64,000 nucleotides of DNA, from the NCBI RefSeq assembly GCF_947503375.1, contig NZ_CANNDQ010000003.1, forward strand, positions 186,001 to 250,000, read 5' to 3'. The translations under genes and the position numbers were made by a program. This DNA comes from an uncultured Psychroserpens sp. (GTDB taxonomy: Bacteria; Bacteroidota; Bacteroidia; Flavobacteriales; Flavobacteriaceae). Below the pieces are notes generated by a model. It made no database searches and had not been told where the DNA came from. It worked only from the letters and a program-made list of their open reading frames with translations. Shown here piece by piece: positions 1 to 8,276 of the stretch. Positions within the stretch are counted from its first letter, which is position 1; each line of letters begins with the position of its first letter.

Positions 1-237
1 TGAAAATGTAGCCTCTACAGAATTGTTATTGCTTAAGATACGATGGCTTTTAAAAAACTGAATGGGTAAAAAAGGAATGTCTTCAATAGTTTTTACATCA
101 CTTGGATGCTTGTATAGTAAATCGCAAAATGAACGGTAAACAGTATTGTTTTCAAACTGAAAATTAAAGATGCGTAATGCCAATGCATTGAATTCATCGT
201 TTGAAGTAATTGAAAAAATATCTTGCGTATTTATCAT
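1..237 (-). CDS. LuxE-like acyl-protein synthetase/acyltransferase, N-terminal 79 aa (cut by window edge)
   Basis: I translated this by hand because it is absent from the ORF track. It starts at the CAT at 235-237 and stays open to base 1, so only the first 79 residues are present. The start MINTQDIFSI and the stretch EDIPFLPIQFFKSH match my memory of the Bacteroidota acyltransferases annotated as LuxE/PaaK-like, which activate acyl groups as adenylates. The role in non-luminous flavobacteria is not settled, and neighbours outside the window would be needed to say more. A hairpin separates it from the next minus-strand gene, so it has its own transcription unit or starts between the two. Confidence 0.6.
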   Translation of the reverse strand, partial: MINTQDIFSITSNDEFNALALRIFNFQFENNTVYRSFCDLLYKHPSDVKTIEDIPFLPIQFFKSHRILSNNNSVEATFS

Positions 238-261
238 TATTGCAAAAGTATATAAAAACAA

Positions 262-291
262 AAAAGCGATATCAATATTGACATCGCTTTT
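262..291 (-). terminator. Rho-independent terminator-like hairpin
   Basis: AAAAGCGAT pairs with ATCGCTTTT, and the inner arms TCAA/TTGA extend the stem past one mismatch. The A/T-rich flanks give a U-run on the minus strand, so it should end the transcript of the 693-aa T9SS protein gene just upstream. Confidence 0.65.
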
Positions 292-312
292 AAGCTAATT
301 TATCGTAAACAA

Positions 313-2394
313 TTATTTAATCACTAACTTTTTAGTCACTGATGTATTGTTTTGAGTAATCTTCATGATGTAAACCCCAGTATTTAAAGTAGAAACATTT
401 AAACGATTGTTATTTACAGCTTGGTTCAATACTTGCTTTCCTAAAACATCAAATACAGCAACATTGATATTTTCGTTATTTGTACTTATTATATTTACAA
501 ATCCAGTAGATGTTGGATTAGGATATATTGAGAAAGAATTTGTGCTAAATCGCTCTGTTGATAAAGGCCTCATGTAAGTACCAATTGGTACTGGAGTTGC
601 TGCAGTAGCATTATCACTTTCACCATCCAAAGCATCTGGCCCACTAAATGTCCAGTTAGCTAGCACAAATGTTGAACCATCAGGACCTGTATTGTCAACT
701 CTGTACGCCCAACCATCAGTATGTTCCCACTCAGGGCATGGAGACATGGCTGCATTTGGATCACAGTCAATTGTTCCAAATGTATCTATAACTTGACCGT
801 TTTCAAATAACTCTATAGCGTCATCACCATTAATGCCCATTGCACCTGTAGTATAATCTGGAGCGAAACCAAAGAAGTTTTCAAAACCTGAAGGTGTGTT
901 ACTATCAGTATTTGCTACATAAATAAAATCACCTGCTGTAGCCGAAACTGCTGGGAACGTAAATTCTTGACCATCAGTTCCACCACCATTACCAGCGCTA
1001 CCTAATCCAAATAAACTTAAATTAGGAATGTCTTCTATAACGTAAACTTCAACACCTTTAGGGTTTCCACCTGGAAGAGGACCATCATAAACTGCAGTAA
1101 GAACCATTGCGTTTGTAGCAGCTCCAAATACATTCCCAGAAACAAGTAATGTTTGATCAGTTACACCTGGTGAGCTAATTGTAACATCTCCTGAATAAGG
1201 GCCTTCAGCTAAAGAAGCCGATAGACGCACAAAAACATCTGTAGTAGCAACTGTTCCACTAGAAGGTGTAATAGAAACTGAACTAGAGTAACCACTTCCC
1301 ATAGTTAGTGATACTTCAAAATCTGTTGGCGCAGTAACTGTTATGTCACCAGTTAAAAATAAACCTTCAACGCCAAAAGAATCACCATCTGAAGGACCAT
1401 TTCCTAAAGAGTAGTTTTGATCATCGATGCTTCCAAGAACTGTAACTTGAGGGTCTGCAGGTAATACTTCACCAAATAATGCAACCGCATCGGAAGCAGT
1501 TCCTGAAGTTAGTGTTAAATCATCTGTATATATATCAACTCCTAATCCAGCAGCCAAACGTACAAAAACCTGAGTTGCTGAAACTGTGCCTCCAGATTGA
1601 GCCAATGTGACTTGAGCACCAAAACCACTTCCTGAGCTTAACGATACCTCAAAATTTGCTGGTGCATCTATAGTAATATCTGTAGTTAAGTTTAATCCAG
1701 AAACGTTAACGCTTCCTTCATTTGAAGGACCATTACCAAAAAAATATTCTAAATCTCCAACCGAACCTGTAATGTTAATTGTTGGATCTGTACTAGCCAC
1801 TGGAGAGTATGTTCCAACAGGAATTGGTGTTGCAGCGGAAGCATTTGTAGTCTCTCCATCTAAAGCATTTGGACCACTAAATGTCCAGTTCGCCAACACA
1901 AATGTTGAGCCGTCAGGACCAGTGCCATCTACACGATAAGCCCATCCATCAGTATGTTCCCATTCAGGGCATGGAGACATAGCAGCATTTGGATCACAAT
2001 CAATAGTTCCAAATGTATCAATGACACTCCCATTTTCAAATAGTTCAACTGCATCATCTCCATTAATTCCCATTGCTGAACCTGCATTATAATCTGGAGC
2101 AAATCCAAACCAATTAGCAAATTGAGTAGCTTCAGAAGCTACTAATAGATAAGTACCAGCAGTTACATTATCAGCAGGAAACGTAAATTCTTCGCCATCT
2201 GTACCTTGACCATTATTAGCACTACCAATGCCATAGATACTTAAATCTGGAATATCATTCACAACGTAAAGCTCAACACCTTTAGGTAATCCACCAGTAA
2301 GTGGTCCGTCAAAGGCTGCTGTAATTATTAAATCTTGTCCAAAAGACAAAGAAGTAACTACAAGCGTTACTATTAAAAAGTAAAGTTTTTTCAT
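313..2394 (-). CDS. Secreted lamin-tail-domain-like protein with T9SS sorting domain, internally duplicated
   Basis: This is a 693-aa exported protein. Residues 1-20 form a signal peptide ending SFGQ. Residues 21-197 and about 428-612 are two near-identical copies of a domain resembling the lamin tail fold (KGVELYV, ELFENG, DTFGTIDCDPNAAMSPCPEWEH). Between them lie two Ig-like repeats (about 205-310 and 316-422) that share FEVSL, SGSGF/SGYSS and VFVRL motifs. The last 75 residues are a type A T9SS C-terminal domain (SIYPNPTS... GVYIMKI ... KKLVIK). It is therefore likely exported by the type IX system and placed on or released from the cell surface. Lamin tail domains in bacteria often accompany extracellular nucleases or adhesins, but no catalytic domain is visible here. 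The function is unknown. Confidence 0.85.
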   Translation of the reverse strand: MKKLYFLIVTLVVTSLSFGQDLIITAAFDGPLTGGLPKGVELYVVNDIPDLSIYGIGSANNGQGTDGEEFTFPADNVTAGTYLLVASEATQFANWFGFAPDYNAGSAMGINGDDAVELFENGSVIDTFGTIDCDPNAAMSPCPEWEHTDGWAYRVDGTGPDGSTFVLANWTFSGPNALDGETTNASAATPIPVGTYSPVASTDPTINITGSVGDLEYFFGNGPSNEGSVNVSGLNLTTDITIDAPANFEVSLSSGSGFGAQVTLAQSGGTVSATQVFVRLAAGLGVDIYTDDLTLTSGTASDAVALFGEVLPADPQVTVLGSIDDQNYSLGNGPSDGDSFGVEGLFLTGDITVTAPTDFEVSLTMGSGYSSSVSITPSSGTVATTDVFVRLSASLAEGPYSGDVTISSPGVTDQTLLVSGNVFGAATNAMVLTAVYDGPLPGGNPKGVEVYVIEDIPNLSLFGLGSAGNGGGTDGQEFTFPAVSATAGDFIYVANTDSNTPSGFENFFGFAPDYTTGAMGINGDDAIELFENGQVIDTFGTIDCDPNAAMSPCPEWEHTDGWAYRVDNTGPDGSTFVLANWTFSGPDALDGESDNATAATPVPIGTYMRPLSTERFSTNSFSIYPNPTSTGFVNIISTNNENINVAVFDVLGKQVLNQAVNNNRLNVSTLNTGVYIMKITQNNTSVTKKLVIK
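559..1107 (-). repeat. Intragenic duplication, copy B of lamin-tail-like domain
   Basis: This encodes residues about 430-612 of the 693-aa protein and is very close to copy A at 1804-2334 at both DNA and protein level, for example around the CDPNAAMSPCPEWEH motif. The high similarity points to a recent duplication or ongoing gene conversion. Confidence 0.8.
1804..2334 (-). repeat. Intragenic duplication, copy A of lamin-tail-like domain
   Basis: This encodes residues 21-197 of the 693-aa protein. It is the partner of copy B at 559-1107, and both copies start with the LTAxxDGPL / PKGVE pattern and end near IGTY/VGTY. Confidence 0.8.
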
Positions 2395-2515
2395 AATCTG
2401 TTATTTAAATTGATAAATTAAAATTGCGGCACAAATATAATAAGAAATACGTGTTTAGACTAATTATTGCTTCGATAAAGCGCTATTTTACAATAAGATA
2501 ATATAAAAGAGATAA

Positions 2516-2854
2516 CTACTTTACAACCAGTTTTCTAGTTGCAGAAACATTTTGTTCTTTTATTTTAAGAATGTACACACTTGGAGTTAATTTAGAGATA
2601 TCAAGTGCTTTGCCAAATAGAGTTTCAGATAATACTTTTTTGCCTAAAACATTATATATTTCAATTGTTTTGGGCAGGTTACTCTTACTAATTATAAAGA
2701 CTTTTCCATTACTTGCAGGATTTGGAAATATTGATAATCCATCAATATGCTGAGGTGACGTAATACCACTATTTTGCATTTGAGCTTGAGCAGTATTAGA
2801 TAAGCACAAAAACACAAAAACCATGAATAGATAGTAGTAATTTTTCATCATCAC
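2516..2854 (-). CDS. Short secreted protein that is essentially a T9SS sorting domain
   Basis: The product is 112 aa. It has a signal peptide to about residue 25 (TAQAQ), a linker of about 15 residues, and then a complete T9SS type A C-terminal domain (LSIFPNPASNGKVFI ... VYILKIKEQN ... RKLVVK). The sorting domain alone is about 75 residues, so almost no passenger remains. It could be a decayed remnant of a longer surface protein, or a functional mini-substrate. It lies downstream of nothing obvious and precedes the larger T9SS gene on the same strand with a 121-bp gap. The extra Met residues at the start (MMMK) leave the exact start ambiguous by 1-2 codons. Confidence 0.75.
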   Translation of the reverse strand: MMMKNYYYLFMVFVFLCLSNTAQAQMQNSGITSPQHIDGLSIFPNPASNGKVFIISKSNLPKTIEIYNVLGKKVLSETLFGKALDISKLTPSVYILKIKEQNVSATRKLVVK

Positions 2855-3077
2855 TAAAGATTTATTTTAAAGTTATAGAATTAGTACCAAATTTCATACC
2901 AAAGAAATGTTAAACAAGGTCTTAGGGTCGTATATGTTTTGATTGTTATACTTTAAGGTTAACTTAATGTTATTAATGAAAGAGTTTCTACAACTTTTTT
3001 GTTATTAGTTTTATCTTTACCATTGACTATTTAAATAATTTACATTGTAATTATTCATCATTACAGACTATTTAATC

Positions 3078-3761
3078 ATGAAAAAAAGAGATATTAAAAT
3101 TTTGCTTGTTGATGACGAACCAGATATTTTAGAAATTGTCGGCTACAACCTTTCTGCTGAAGGGTATCAAGTAATTACTGCTGAAAATGGACAAGAAGCC
3201 GTTAAGAAAGCAAAAAAAGAAAAACCACAACTTATTATCTTAGATGTAATGATGCCAGAGATGGATGGTATTGAGGCTTGCGAGCAAATTAGAAAAGTCC
3301 CAGAGCTTAGTGATACGATTATTACATTTCTAACAGCTAGAGGAGAGGATTATTCTCAGATGGCAGGATTTGATGCTGGAGCAGATGATTATATCACCAA
3401 ACCAATTAAACCAAAGGTATTGGTAAGTAAAGTTAAAGCACTTTTGCGACGTTTAAAAGACGAAGATACTTCAGAAAGTATTTTAAAGATTGGCAATTTA
3501 ATAATCAATAGAGAAGAATATAAAATTGCATATAAAGGCAATGAGATTATTTTACCACGAAAAGAATTCGAATTATTATCTTTGTTAGCAACAAAACCTG
3601 GCAAAGTCTTCAAACGTGAGGAAATCCTAGATAAAGTTTGGGGTAATGAAGTTGTAGTAGGAGGTCGTACTATAGACGTACATATTAGAAAACTTCGTGA
3701 GAAAATTGGAGATAAAAGTTTTAAAACGGTAAAAGGAGTTGGGTATAAGTTTGTAGACTGA
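3078..3761 (+). CDS. OmpR/PhoB-family response regulator
   Basis: The protein is 227 aa with a receiver domain at residues 1-120: acidic pair D12/D13, phospho-acceptor D56 in LIILDVMMPEMDG, T86 and K108. A winged-helix OmpR-type DNA-binding domain follows at about 130-227 (GRTIDVHIRKLREKIG ... VKGVGYKF). It is co-transcribed with the histidine kinase; the TGA and the next ATG overlap by one base. Such RprY/PhoB-like pairs in Bacteroidota control envelope or nutrient responses, but the signal cannot be read from the sequence. An AT-rich stretch with a -7-like TATCTTTA lies about 60 bp upstream. Confidence 0.93.
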   Translation: MKKRDIKILLVDDEPDILEIVGYNLSAEGYQVITAENGQEAVKKAKKEKPQLIILDVMMPEMDGIEACEQIRKVPELSDTIITFLTARGEDYSQMAGFDAGADDYITKPIKPKVLVSKVKALLRRLKDEDTSESILKIGNLIINREEYKIAYKGNEIILPRKEFELLSLLATKPGKVFKREEILDKVWGNEVVVGGRTIDVHIRKLREKIGDKSFKTVKGVGYKFVD

Positions 3762-4804
3762 TGCAAAATAAAATAAAAAAAACGTACAAGTTTGCTTTTA
3801 AAACATCCTTGTATATTACTATTTTTTTGACGCTCTTATCGAGTGTTTTTTTGTACGTATTACATTCGATTGATATTATTTATTTGTTGTCTTTTGCAAT
3901 ATTTACCTACATTTTATCTTTTATTGTTATTCAATACAGAGTTGAGCGTTTTATCTATAGACGTGTTAAAAAAATATACGATGACCTAACACTTTTAGAA
4001 TCTACATCTCTTCGGAAACATCCAATAACCACAGATATGGCAACACTTACTCAAGAAATAGATAAGTATGCTAGAGATAAAAAGTTAGAGATTGAAACCT
4101 TAAAAGTTAGAGAAGAGTATCGTAAAGAGTTTTTAGGAAATGTATCTCATGAACTTAAAACACCTTTATTTACTGTCCAAGGTTATTTATTGACACTTTT
4201 AGATGGCGCTATTGATGATAAAAAAGTTAGTGAGAAATATCTTAATAGAGCAAATAAAGGCTTAGAGCGACTTATCTATATCGTTAAAGACCTAGACATG
4301 ATTACTAAGTTAGAAGTTGGAGATTTGCGACTCACTATTGAAACTTTTGATATTGTAGAATTGGTACAAAGTGTCTTTGATTTATTGGAAATGAAAGCAG
4401 CTAAAAAAAAGATCACGTTAACTTTTGATATGGATTACAGTAACCCAATTTTAGTTACCGCAGATAAAGAACGTATTCAACAAGTACTAACCAATCTAAT
4501 AGTCAACTCTGTAAAGTATGGTCGAGAAAAAGGAACCACAGAGGTTAGTATCGAAAATTTGATCAAAAATAAAGTGATTGTCCGCATTACAGATAATGGT
4601 GAAGGTATTTCTGAAATGAATCTACCAAGATTGTTTGAGCGGTTTTATAGAGTAGACAAAAGTGGTTCAAGAAAAGAGGGTGGATCTGGACTTGGACTTT
4701 CAATCGTAAAGCATATTATTGAGGCACACGATGAAAAAATTTATGTAGAAAGCGAACTTGGAGTTGGTAGCGAATTTTCATTCACTTTGGAAAAGGCTAA
4801 ATAG
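3761..4804 (+). CDS. Sensor histidine kinase, partner of the upstream OmpR-type regulator
   Basis: The protein is 347 aa. Two membrane segments at about 12-35 and 38-58 are joined by almost no periplasmic loop, so sensing is probably intramembrane or cytoplasmic. The HisKA dimerisation domain carries H130 in VSHELKTPL. The ATP-binding domain shows the N box (NLIVNSVKYG), G1 (DNGEGIS) and G2 (GSGLGLSIVKHI). It overlaps the regulator gene by one base, which implies translational coupling. Its 3' end overlaps the convergent glycosyltransferase gene by 27 bp. Confidence 0.93.
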   Translation: MQNKIKKTYKFAFKTSLYITIFLTLLSSVFLYVLHSIDIIYLLSFAIFTYILSFIVIQYRVERFIYRRVKKIYDDLTLLESTSLRKHPITTDMATLTQEIDKYARDKKLEIETLKVREEYRKEFLGNVSHELKTPLFTVQGYLLTLLDGAIDDKKVSEKYLNRANKGLERLIYIVKDLDMITKLEVGDLRLTIETFDIVELVQSVFDLLEMKAAKKKITLTFDMDYSNPILVTADKERIQQVLTNLIVNSVKYGREKGTTEVSIENLIKNKVIVRITDNGEGISEMNLPRLFERFYRVDKSGSRKEGGSGLGLSIVKHIIEAHDEKIYVESELGVGSEFSFTLEKAK

Positions 4805-5839
4805 CTTCTTATAGTTTGTCTTATAATTTGTTGTTTTCAAACCTTCGTATGTCTCAACAGCATTAAGTTGGTCTATGGAGAATTCACTTTGCTTGCAGCT
4901 AGGAGCAAATCCAATATTTGATAAGCGCTCAGCCAAATACTCTTGCTCAAATTGACCAGGTGTTGGAATAAAAAAAGCACGCTTGTGTAACTTGGCAAGA
5001 TCCATTATTGTGGTATATCCAGATCTAGATAAAACCAATTTACTTTCATTTAATGCTTTTTCAAGTGCTTCACTAGCCATGAAATTATAGACATCTATAG
5101 GGCCTTTTTTTATTTTTTTAGATACATCTTCTATAACACCTCTTACAAATAATACCCTACCCTCGTATAACTTCAATTCTTCGAATAATAGTTTTTCTAA
5201 GATGCTTCGCTGAGGCTCAGGCCCAGATAACAATATCATTAAGTCATATTTAGAATCGCATTCTTTTTTCTCAAACCGACTCAGAGGACCGATATATTTT
5301 ATTTGAATACCAAAAACATCTATATGACCTAAATCACCACTCAAATTATCTTCTCCAATGTTGTCTGGAACCCAACACTCATCAAAACGCTTGATAATTT
5401 TTTGATGCATTTTAGTGCTTAACCATGTGGTATTACCACTCAATACTTTTAGCTGATGGGTTATGAAAACTGATGGTATATGCTTACTGTAAACGCCTAA
5501 TCTGTTATCTGAAATAATACCATTGATATGATAGGTCTTAATAATAGCTGAAGTCGCTTTTTTTTCTGCATTTATAGCTTTTATGAATTTCGGCGAATTT
5601 TGAAGCATTTTAAGTTTAAAAAACTGTCCTTTTTTTGCATATTTAACTTGGTATGACGGTAATTCAATAGATTCAAGATGTGGAAATTCCTTTTGTAGTA
5701 ATGCTAATGCAATACCATCACTCGCTATAACAGGCTGAAAATCATTTATCAATAAAGCATTAATGAGCGGAATGCATCTTGTAGCATGTCCCAATCCCCA
5801 ATTTAATGGAGCAACAAGTATTCGTTTTTTCAAAATCAT
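4778..5839 (-). CDS. Glycosyltransferase (MurG/GT28-like fold)
   Basis: The product is 353 aa from the ATG at 5839; the ORF track adds a TTG-initiated MFL that is unlikely. The N-terminus ILVAPLNWGLGHATRCIPL is the glycine-rich acceptor-side loop of GT-B enzymes such as MurG and of the MJ1255-type family. The C-terminal half has a nucleotide-sugar-binding pattern (LVLSRSGYTTIMDLAKL, PTPGQFEQEYLA). The substrate is unknown; lipid- or wall-linked sugars are plausible. It is convergent with the histidine kinase and overlaps its last codons. Confidence 0.75.
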   Translation of the reverse strand: MILKKRILVAPLNWGLGHATRCIPLINALLINDFQPVIASDGIALALLQKEFPHLESIELPSYQVKYAKKGQFFKLKMLQNSPKFIKAINAEKKATSAIIKTYHINGIISDNRLGVYSKHIPSVFITHQLKVLSGNTTWLSTKMHQKIIKRFDECWVPDNIGEDNLSGDLGHIDVFGIQIKYIGPLSRFEKKECDSKYDLMILLSGPEPQRSILEKLLFEELKLYEGRVLFVRGVIEDVSKKIKKGPIDVYNFMASEALEKALNESKLVLSRSGYTTIMDLAKLHKRAFFIPTPGQFEQEYLAERLSNIGFAPSCKQSEFSIDQLNAVETYEGLKTTNYKTNYKKLFSLFQSE

Positions 5840-5897
5840 TAAAAACAAAGATAATGCTAATATGTTTCCTTAATTTTGCCAAAACATTAAATTAATT

Positions 5898-6572
5898 GTG
5901 GGAAGTAAGAATAAACTCAAACGATTTAAAGAAAATGAAACATTTGCTAACGTTGTTCAACCAACACGTGATGAGTTGGTTAATGAAAAGTTTCAATTGA
6001 AAGGTCAATGGCAATCAAAATTCTTTAAGAATAATAATCCAATAGTTTTAGAATTGGGTTGTGGTAAAGGCGAATATTCTGTTGCGTTAGCACAAAAGTA
6101 TCCAAATAAGAATTTCATAGGTGTAGATATTAAAGGTGCGCGTTTCTGGAGAGGAGCAAAAACAGCTCTTGAAGAAGAGATTACTAACGTTGGGTTCTTA
6201 AGAACTCAAATAGAACTCATTGATCATGCATTTGATAAAGGTGAGATTGATGAGATTTGGATTACTTTTCCAGATCCACAAATCAAGTACAAGCGAACCA
6301 AGCATAGAATGACCAATCCTAAGTTTTTACAACGCTATAAAACTATTCTAAAACCAGATGGAATAGTGAACTTAAAAACAGATAGTGAGTTTATGCATGG
6401 TTATACATTAGGACTTCTTCATGGTGCTAAACATGAAATACTTTATGCTAATCATGATGTGTACAAGCAAGAAGGTAGCCCAGAAGAAGTTACAAGTATT
6501 CAAACCTATTACGAGTCTCAATATTTAGAACAAAACAAACCAATTACGTATATTAGGTTTAAAATTAAATAG
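5898..6572 (+). CDS. trmB: tRNA (guanine-N7)-methyltransferase
   Basis: The product is 224 aa starting with GTG. This enzyme makes m7G46 in tRNA using S-adenosylmethionine. The family hallmarks are visible: SAM-binding VLELGCGKGEYS (about 51-62), GVDIKGARFWRGA, and the catalytic/tRNA-binding stretch ITFPDPQIKYKRTKHRM. The length is normal for the family. The next gene starts 3 bp after its stop, so trmB, the LysE-type exporter and the alkyltransferase-like gene probably form an operon. Confidence 0.95.
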   Translation: MGSKNKLKRFKENETFANVVQPTRDELVNEKFQLKGQWQSKFFKNNNPIVLELGCGKGEYSVALAQKYPNKNFIGVDIKGARFWRGAKTALEEEITNVGFLRTQIELIDHAFDKGEIDEIWITFPDPQIKYKRTKHRMTNPKFLQRYKTILKPDGIVNLKTDSEFMHGYTLGLLHGAKHEILYANHDVYKQEGSPEEVTSIQTYYESQYLEQNKPITYIRFKIK

Positions 6573-6575
6573 GTT

Positions 6576-7205
6576 TTGAATATCACTGTCATTTTTTTTC
6601 TGGGATTACTCATTGCGCTCATTGGTGTAATTCCTCCAGGATTATTAAATATGACAGCTGCAAAAGTTAGTTTAAAAGAAGGGCATAATAGAGGTATTGC
6701 ATTTTCTATAGGCGTATGTATTATTGTGTTTTTGCAAACATACATTGCTTCAATGTTTGCACGTTATTTAAATAACCATAGAGATGTTGTTGAAATACTT
6801 CAACGTGTGGCTTTTGTGATTTTCGTTCTTATTACTATTTATTTTTTATTACTAGCCAAATCAAAACCTAAACCTAACGTTGAGCCACATACAAAAAGTA
6901 AGCATAGCCGCTTTTTTCAAGGTATGTTTTTATCAGCAATTAATGTGTTTCCAATTCCATATCAAGCATATATGACCATAACAATAGCCGGTTTTGGATG
7001 GTTTAATTTTGAAAAGATAAGTATAATATCATATGTATTTGGAGCAGCAACAGGTACTTTTGTTATGCTTTACATATACATCTTTTTTTTTGATAAGATT
7101 AAGAACAAAAAATTCACCTCTCAGAAAAACATGAACTATATCATTGGTGCCATCACAGGAATTGTTGCAGGAGTTACATTGATTAATATTATAATGGATA
7201 TTTAA
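6576..7205 (+). CDS. LysE/RhtB-family amino-acid or metabolite exporter
   Basis: The product is 209 aa with a TTG start at 6576. Keeping this start is justified because the first helix (FFLGLLIALIGVIPPGLLNMTAAK) carries the family's conserved small-residue/proline motif. Roughly six hydrophobic segments are seen (about 3-25, 40-62, 72-92, 115-140, 150-172, 185-207). LysE-type proteins export amino acids or related small molecules across the inner membrane; the substrate is unknown. It sits between trmB and the alkyltransferase-like gene with gaps of 3 and 1 bp. Confidence 0.75.
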   Translation: MNITVIFFLGLLIALIGVIPPGLLNMTAAKVSLKEGHNRGIAFSIGVCIIVFLQTYIASMFARYLNNHRDVVEILQRVAFVIFVLITIYFLLLAKSKPKPNVEPHTKSKHSRFFQGMFLSAINVFPIPYQAYMTITIAGFGWFNFEKISIISYVFGAATGTFVMLYIYIFFFDKIKNKKFTSQKNMNYIIGAITGIVAGVTLINIIMDI

Positions 7206-7206
7206 T

Positions 7207-7536
7207 ATGAAACCAGAAACGTTAAATTTTTTTGATAAAGTCTACGAGGTTGCTAAATTAATTCCTTATGGTAAAGTTACAAGTTATGGTGCTATAGCGA
7301 ATTATTTAGGTGCCAAACGAAGCGCAAGAATGGTCGGTTATGCCATGAATGGGTCTGGAGGAAAAGACGTGCCAGCACATCGTGTAGTTAACCGAAAAGG
7401 CTTATTAACAGGAAAACATCATTTTGATGGGACTAATTTGATGCAACAACTTTTAGAAAGTGAAGGTGTTACTGTAATTGATAATCAAATTCAAGATTTC
7501 GATAAAGTTTTTTGGAATCCATCTGAAGAGTTATAA
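7207..7536 (+). CDS. Alkyltransferase-like protein (ATL, MGMT DNA-binding domain, no acceptor Cys)
   Basis: The product is 109 aa and covers only the C-terminal DNA-binding domain of O6-alkylguanine-DNA alkyltransferase. The active-site motif PCHRV reads PAHRV at residues 56-60, so the alkyl-accepting cysteine is alanine. The helix-turn-helix (GKVTSYGAIANYLG) and the arginine region (RSARMVGYAM) are kept. Known ATL proteins bind O6-alkylguanine without repairing it and hand it to nucleotide excision repair; this protein probably does the same. It ends the trmB operon. Confidence 0.88.
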   Translation: MKPETLNFFDKVYEVAKLIPYGKVTSYGAIANYLGAKRSARMVGYAMNGSGGKDVPAHRVVNRKGLLTGKHHFDGTNLMQQLLESEGVTVIDNQIQDFDKVFWNPSEEL

Positions 7537-7552
7537 TGAAAATATAATGTTT

Positions 7553-7951
7553 TTACAGGTTAGATACCCTTTTAAAATTATGGCTTATAACATTTGATTT
7601 TTTATGTGAAATAGAAATATTATGAATTTTTGAAAGCAAATTTGTCTCATTCTTAAAAAGTGATTTCTTTAACAATTGCATCTCTTTCTCCATTTGTTCT
7701 TTAACTAATTTTTTTAGTGCATCAGTAAACGATAGATTGAATTGTTTTTTATATAAAAAAACATGGTTTGAAAGAGTTACCTTTCCATCTTCAATACATA
7801 TATAGATTTGGTTTTTGTCATCTATAATGAAATACGTATTAGATATCGGCGAGACTAATTTTTTAATATGTTGCTTTTCAGAATAGGTTGTAATAATAGC
7901 CTTGACATACTTAGCGTCTTCCTTGAGGTCTTTTTTCTTTAATTTAAACAT
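7553..7951 (-). CDS. Hypothetical protein, 132 aa
   Basis: I do not recognise this family. The protein is lysine-rich with no signal peptide and no clear membrane segment. The middle has alternating hydrophobic residues (YFIIDDKNQIYICIEDGKVTLSNHVFL) that suggest a small beta-sheet, followed by a helical charged segment (LKKLVKEQMEKEMQLLKK). It is convergent with the ATL gene 16 bp away and faces the 326-bp gap before mrp. It is likely a real gene because of its normal codon pattern and length. Confidence 0.5.
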   Translation of the reverse strand: MFKLKKKDLKEDAKYVKAIITTYSEKQHIKKLVSPISNTYFIIDDKNQIYICIEDGKVTLSNHVFLYKKQFNLSFTDALKKLVKEQMEKEMQLLKKSLFKNETNLLSKIHNISISHKKSNVISHNFKRVSNL

Positions 7952-8276
7952 AATGTTACTTTTTGAGTATTGATATTATAAACACCATAGTTGTTTAGTA
8001 TTTAGAAACAATTTAAATACTAAAGTCACAAAACATTAGTTATCAGACAGTTAAACGGATATTTCTGTATTTCATTACCGAAAAGCTTCCGCTTATCGAG
8101 TTTACATAATGTGATTTCTCGCTTCAAACACTATTTGTATGCATATCAAATCGCGTTTGTATTCCCTATTGTGTTATAAATCATTTCAATTAAACCGTTT
8201 CAAATTGTAAACATTTCGCAGTATCTTTGCATTTTAGAATGATTCTGAATAGAAGAATCTTAGTTTAAACACAACG
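7952..8276. other. Intergenic gap with promoter of the mrp operon
   Basis: This is about 325 bp of AT-rich sequence between divergent genes. Apart from the mrp promoter (8205-8229) I see no ORF, repeat or RNA gene. Confidence 0.5.
8205..8229 (+). promoter_or_regulatory. Bacteroidota-type promoter of mrp
   Basis: A perfect -7 box TATCTTTG lies at 8222-8229, with a TTG at 8205-8207 as a possible -33 element. The spacing of 14 bp is short, so the -33 assignment is weak. It is about 50 bp upstream of the ATG. Confidence 0.5.

Noticed and set aside
3389-3766. Minus-strand 125-aa ORF in the response regulator gene
   Set aside because: Opposite a strongly conserved receiver/winged-helix frame; composition typical of antisense reading.
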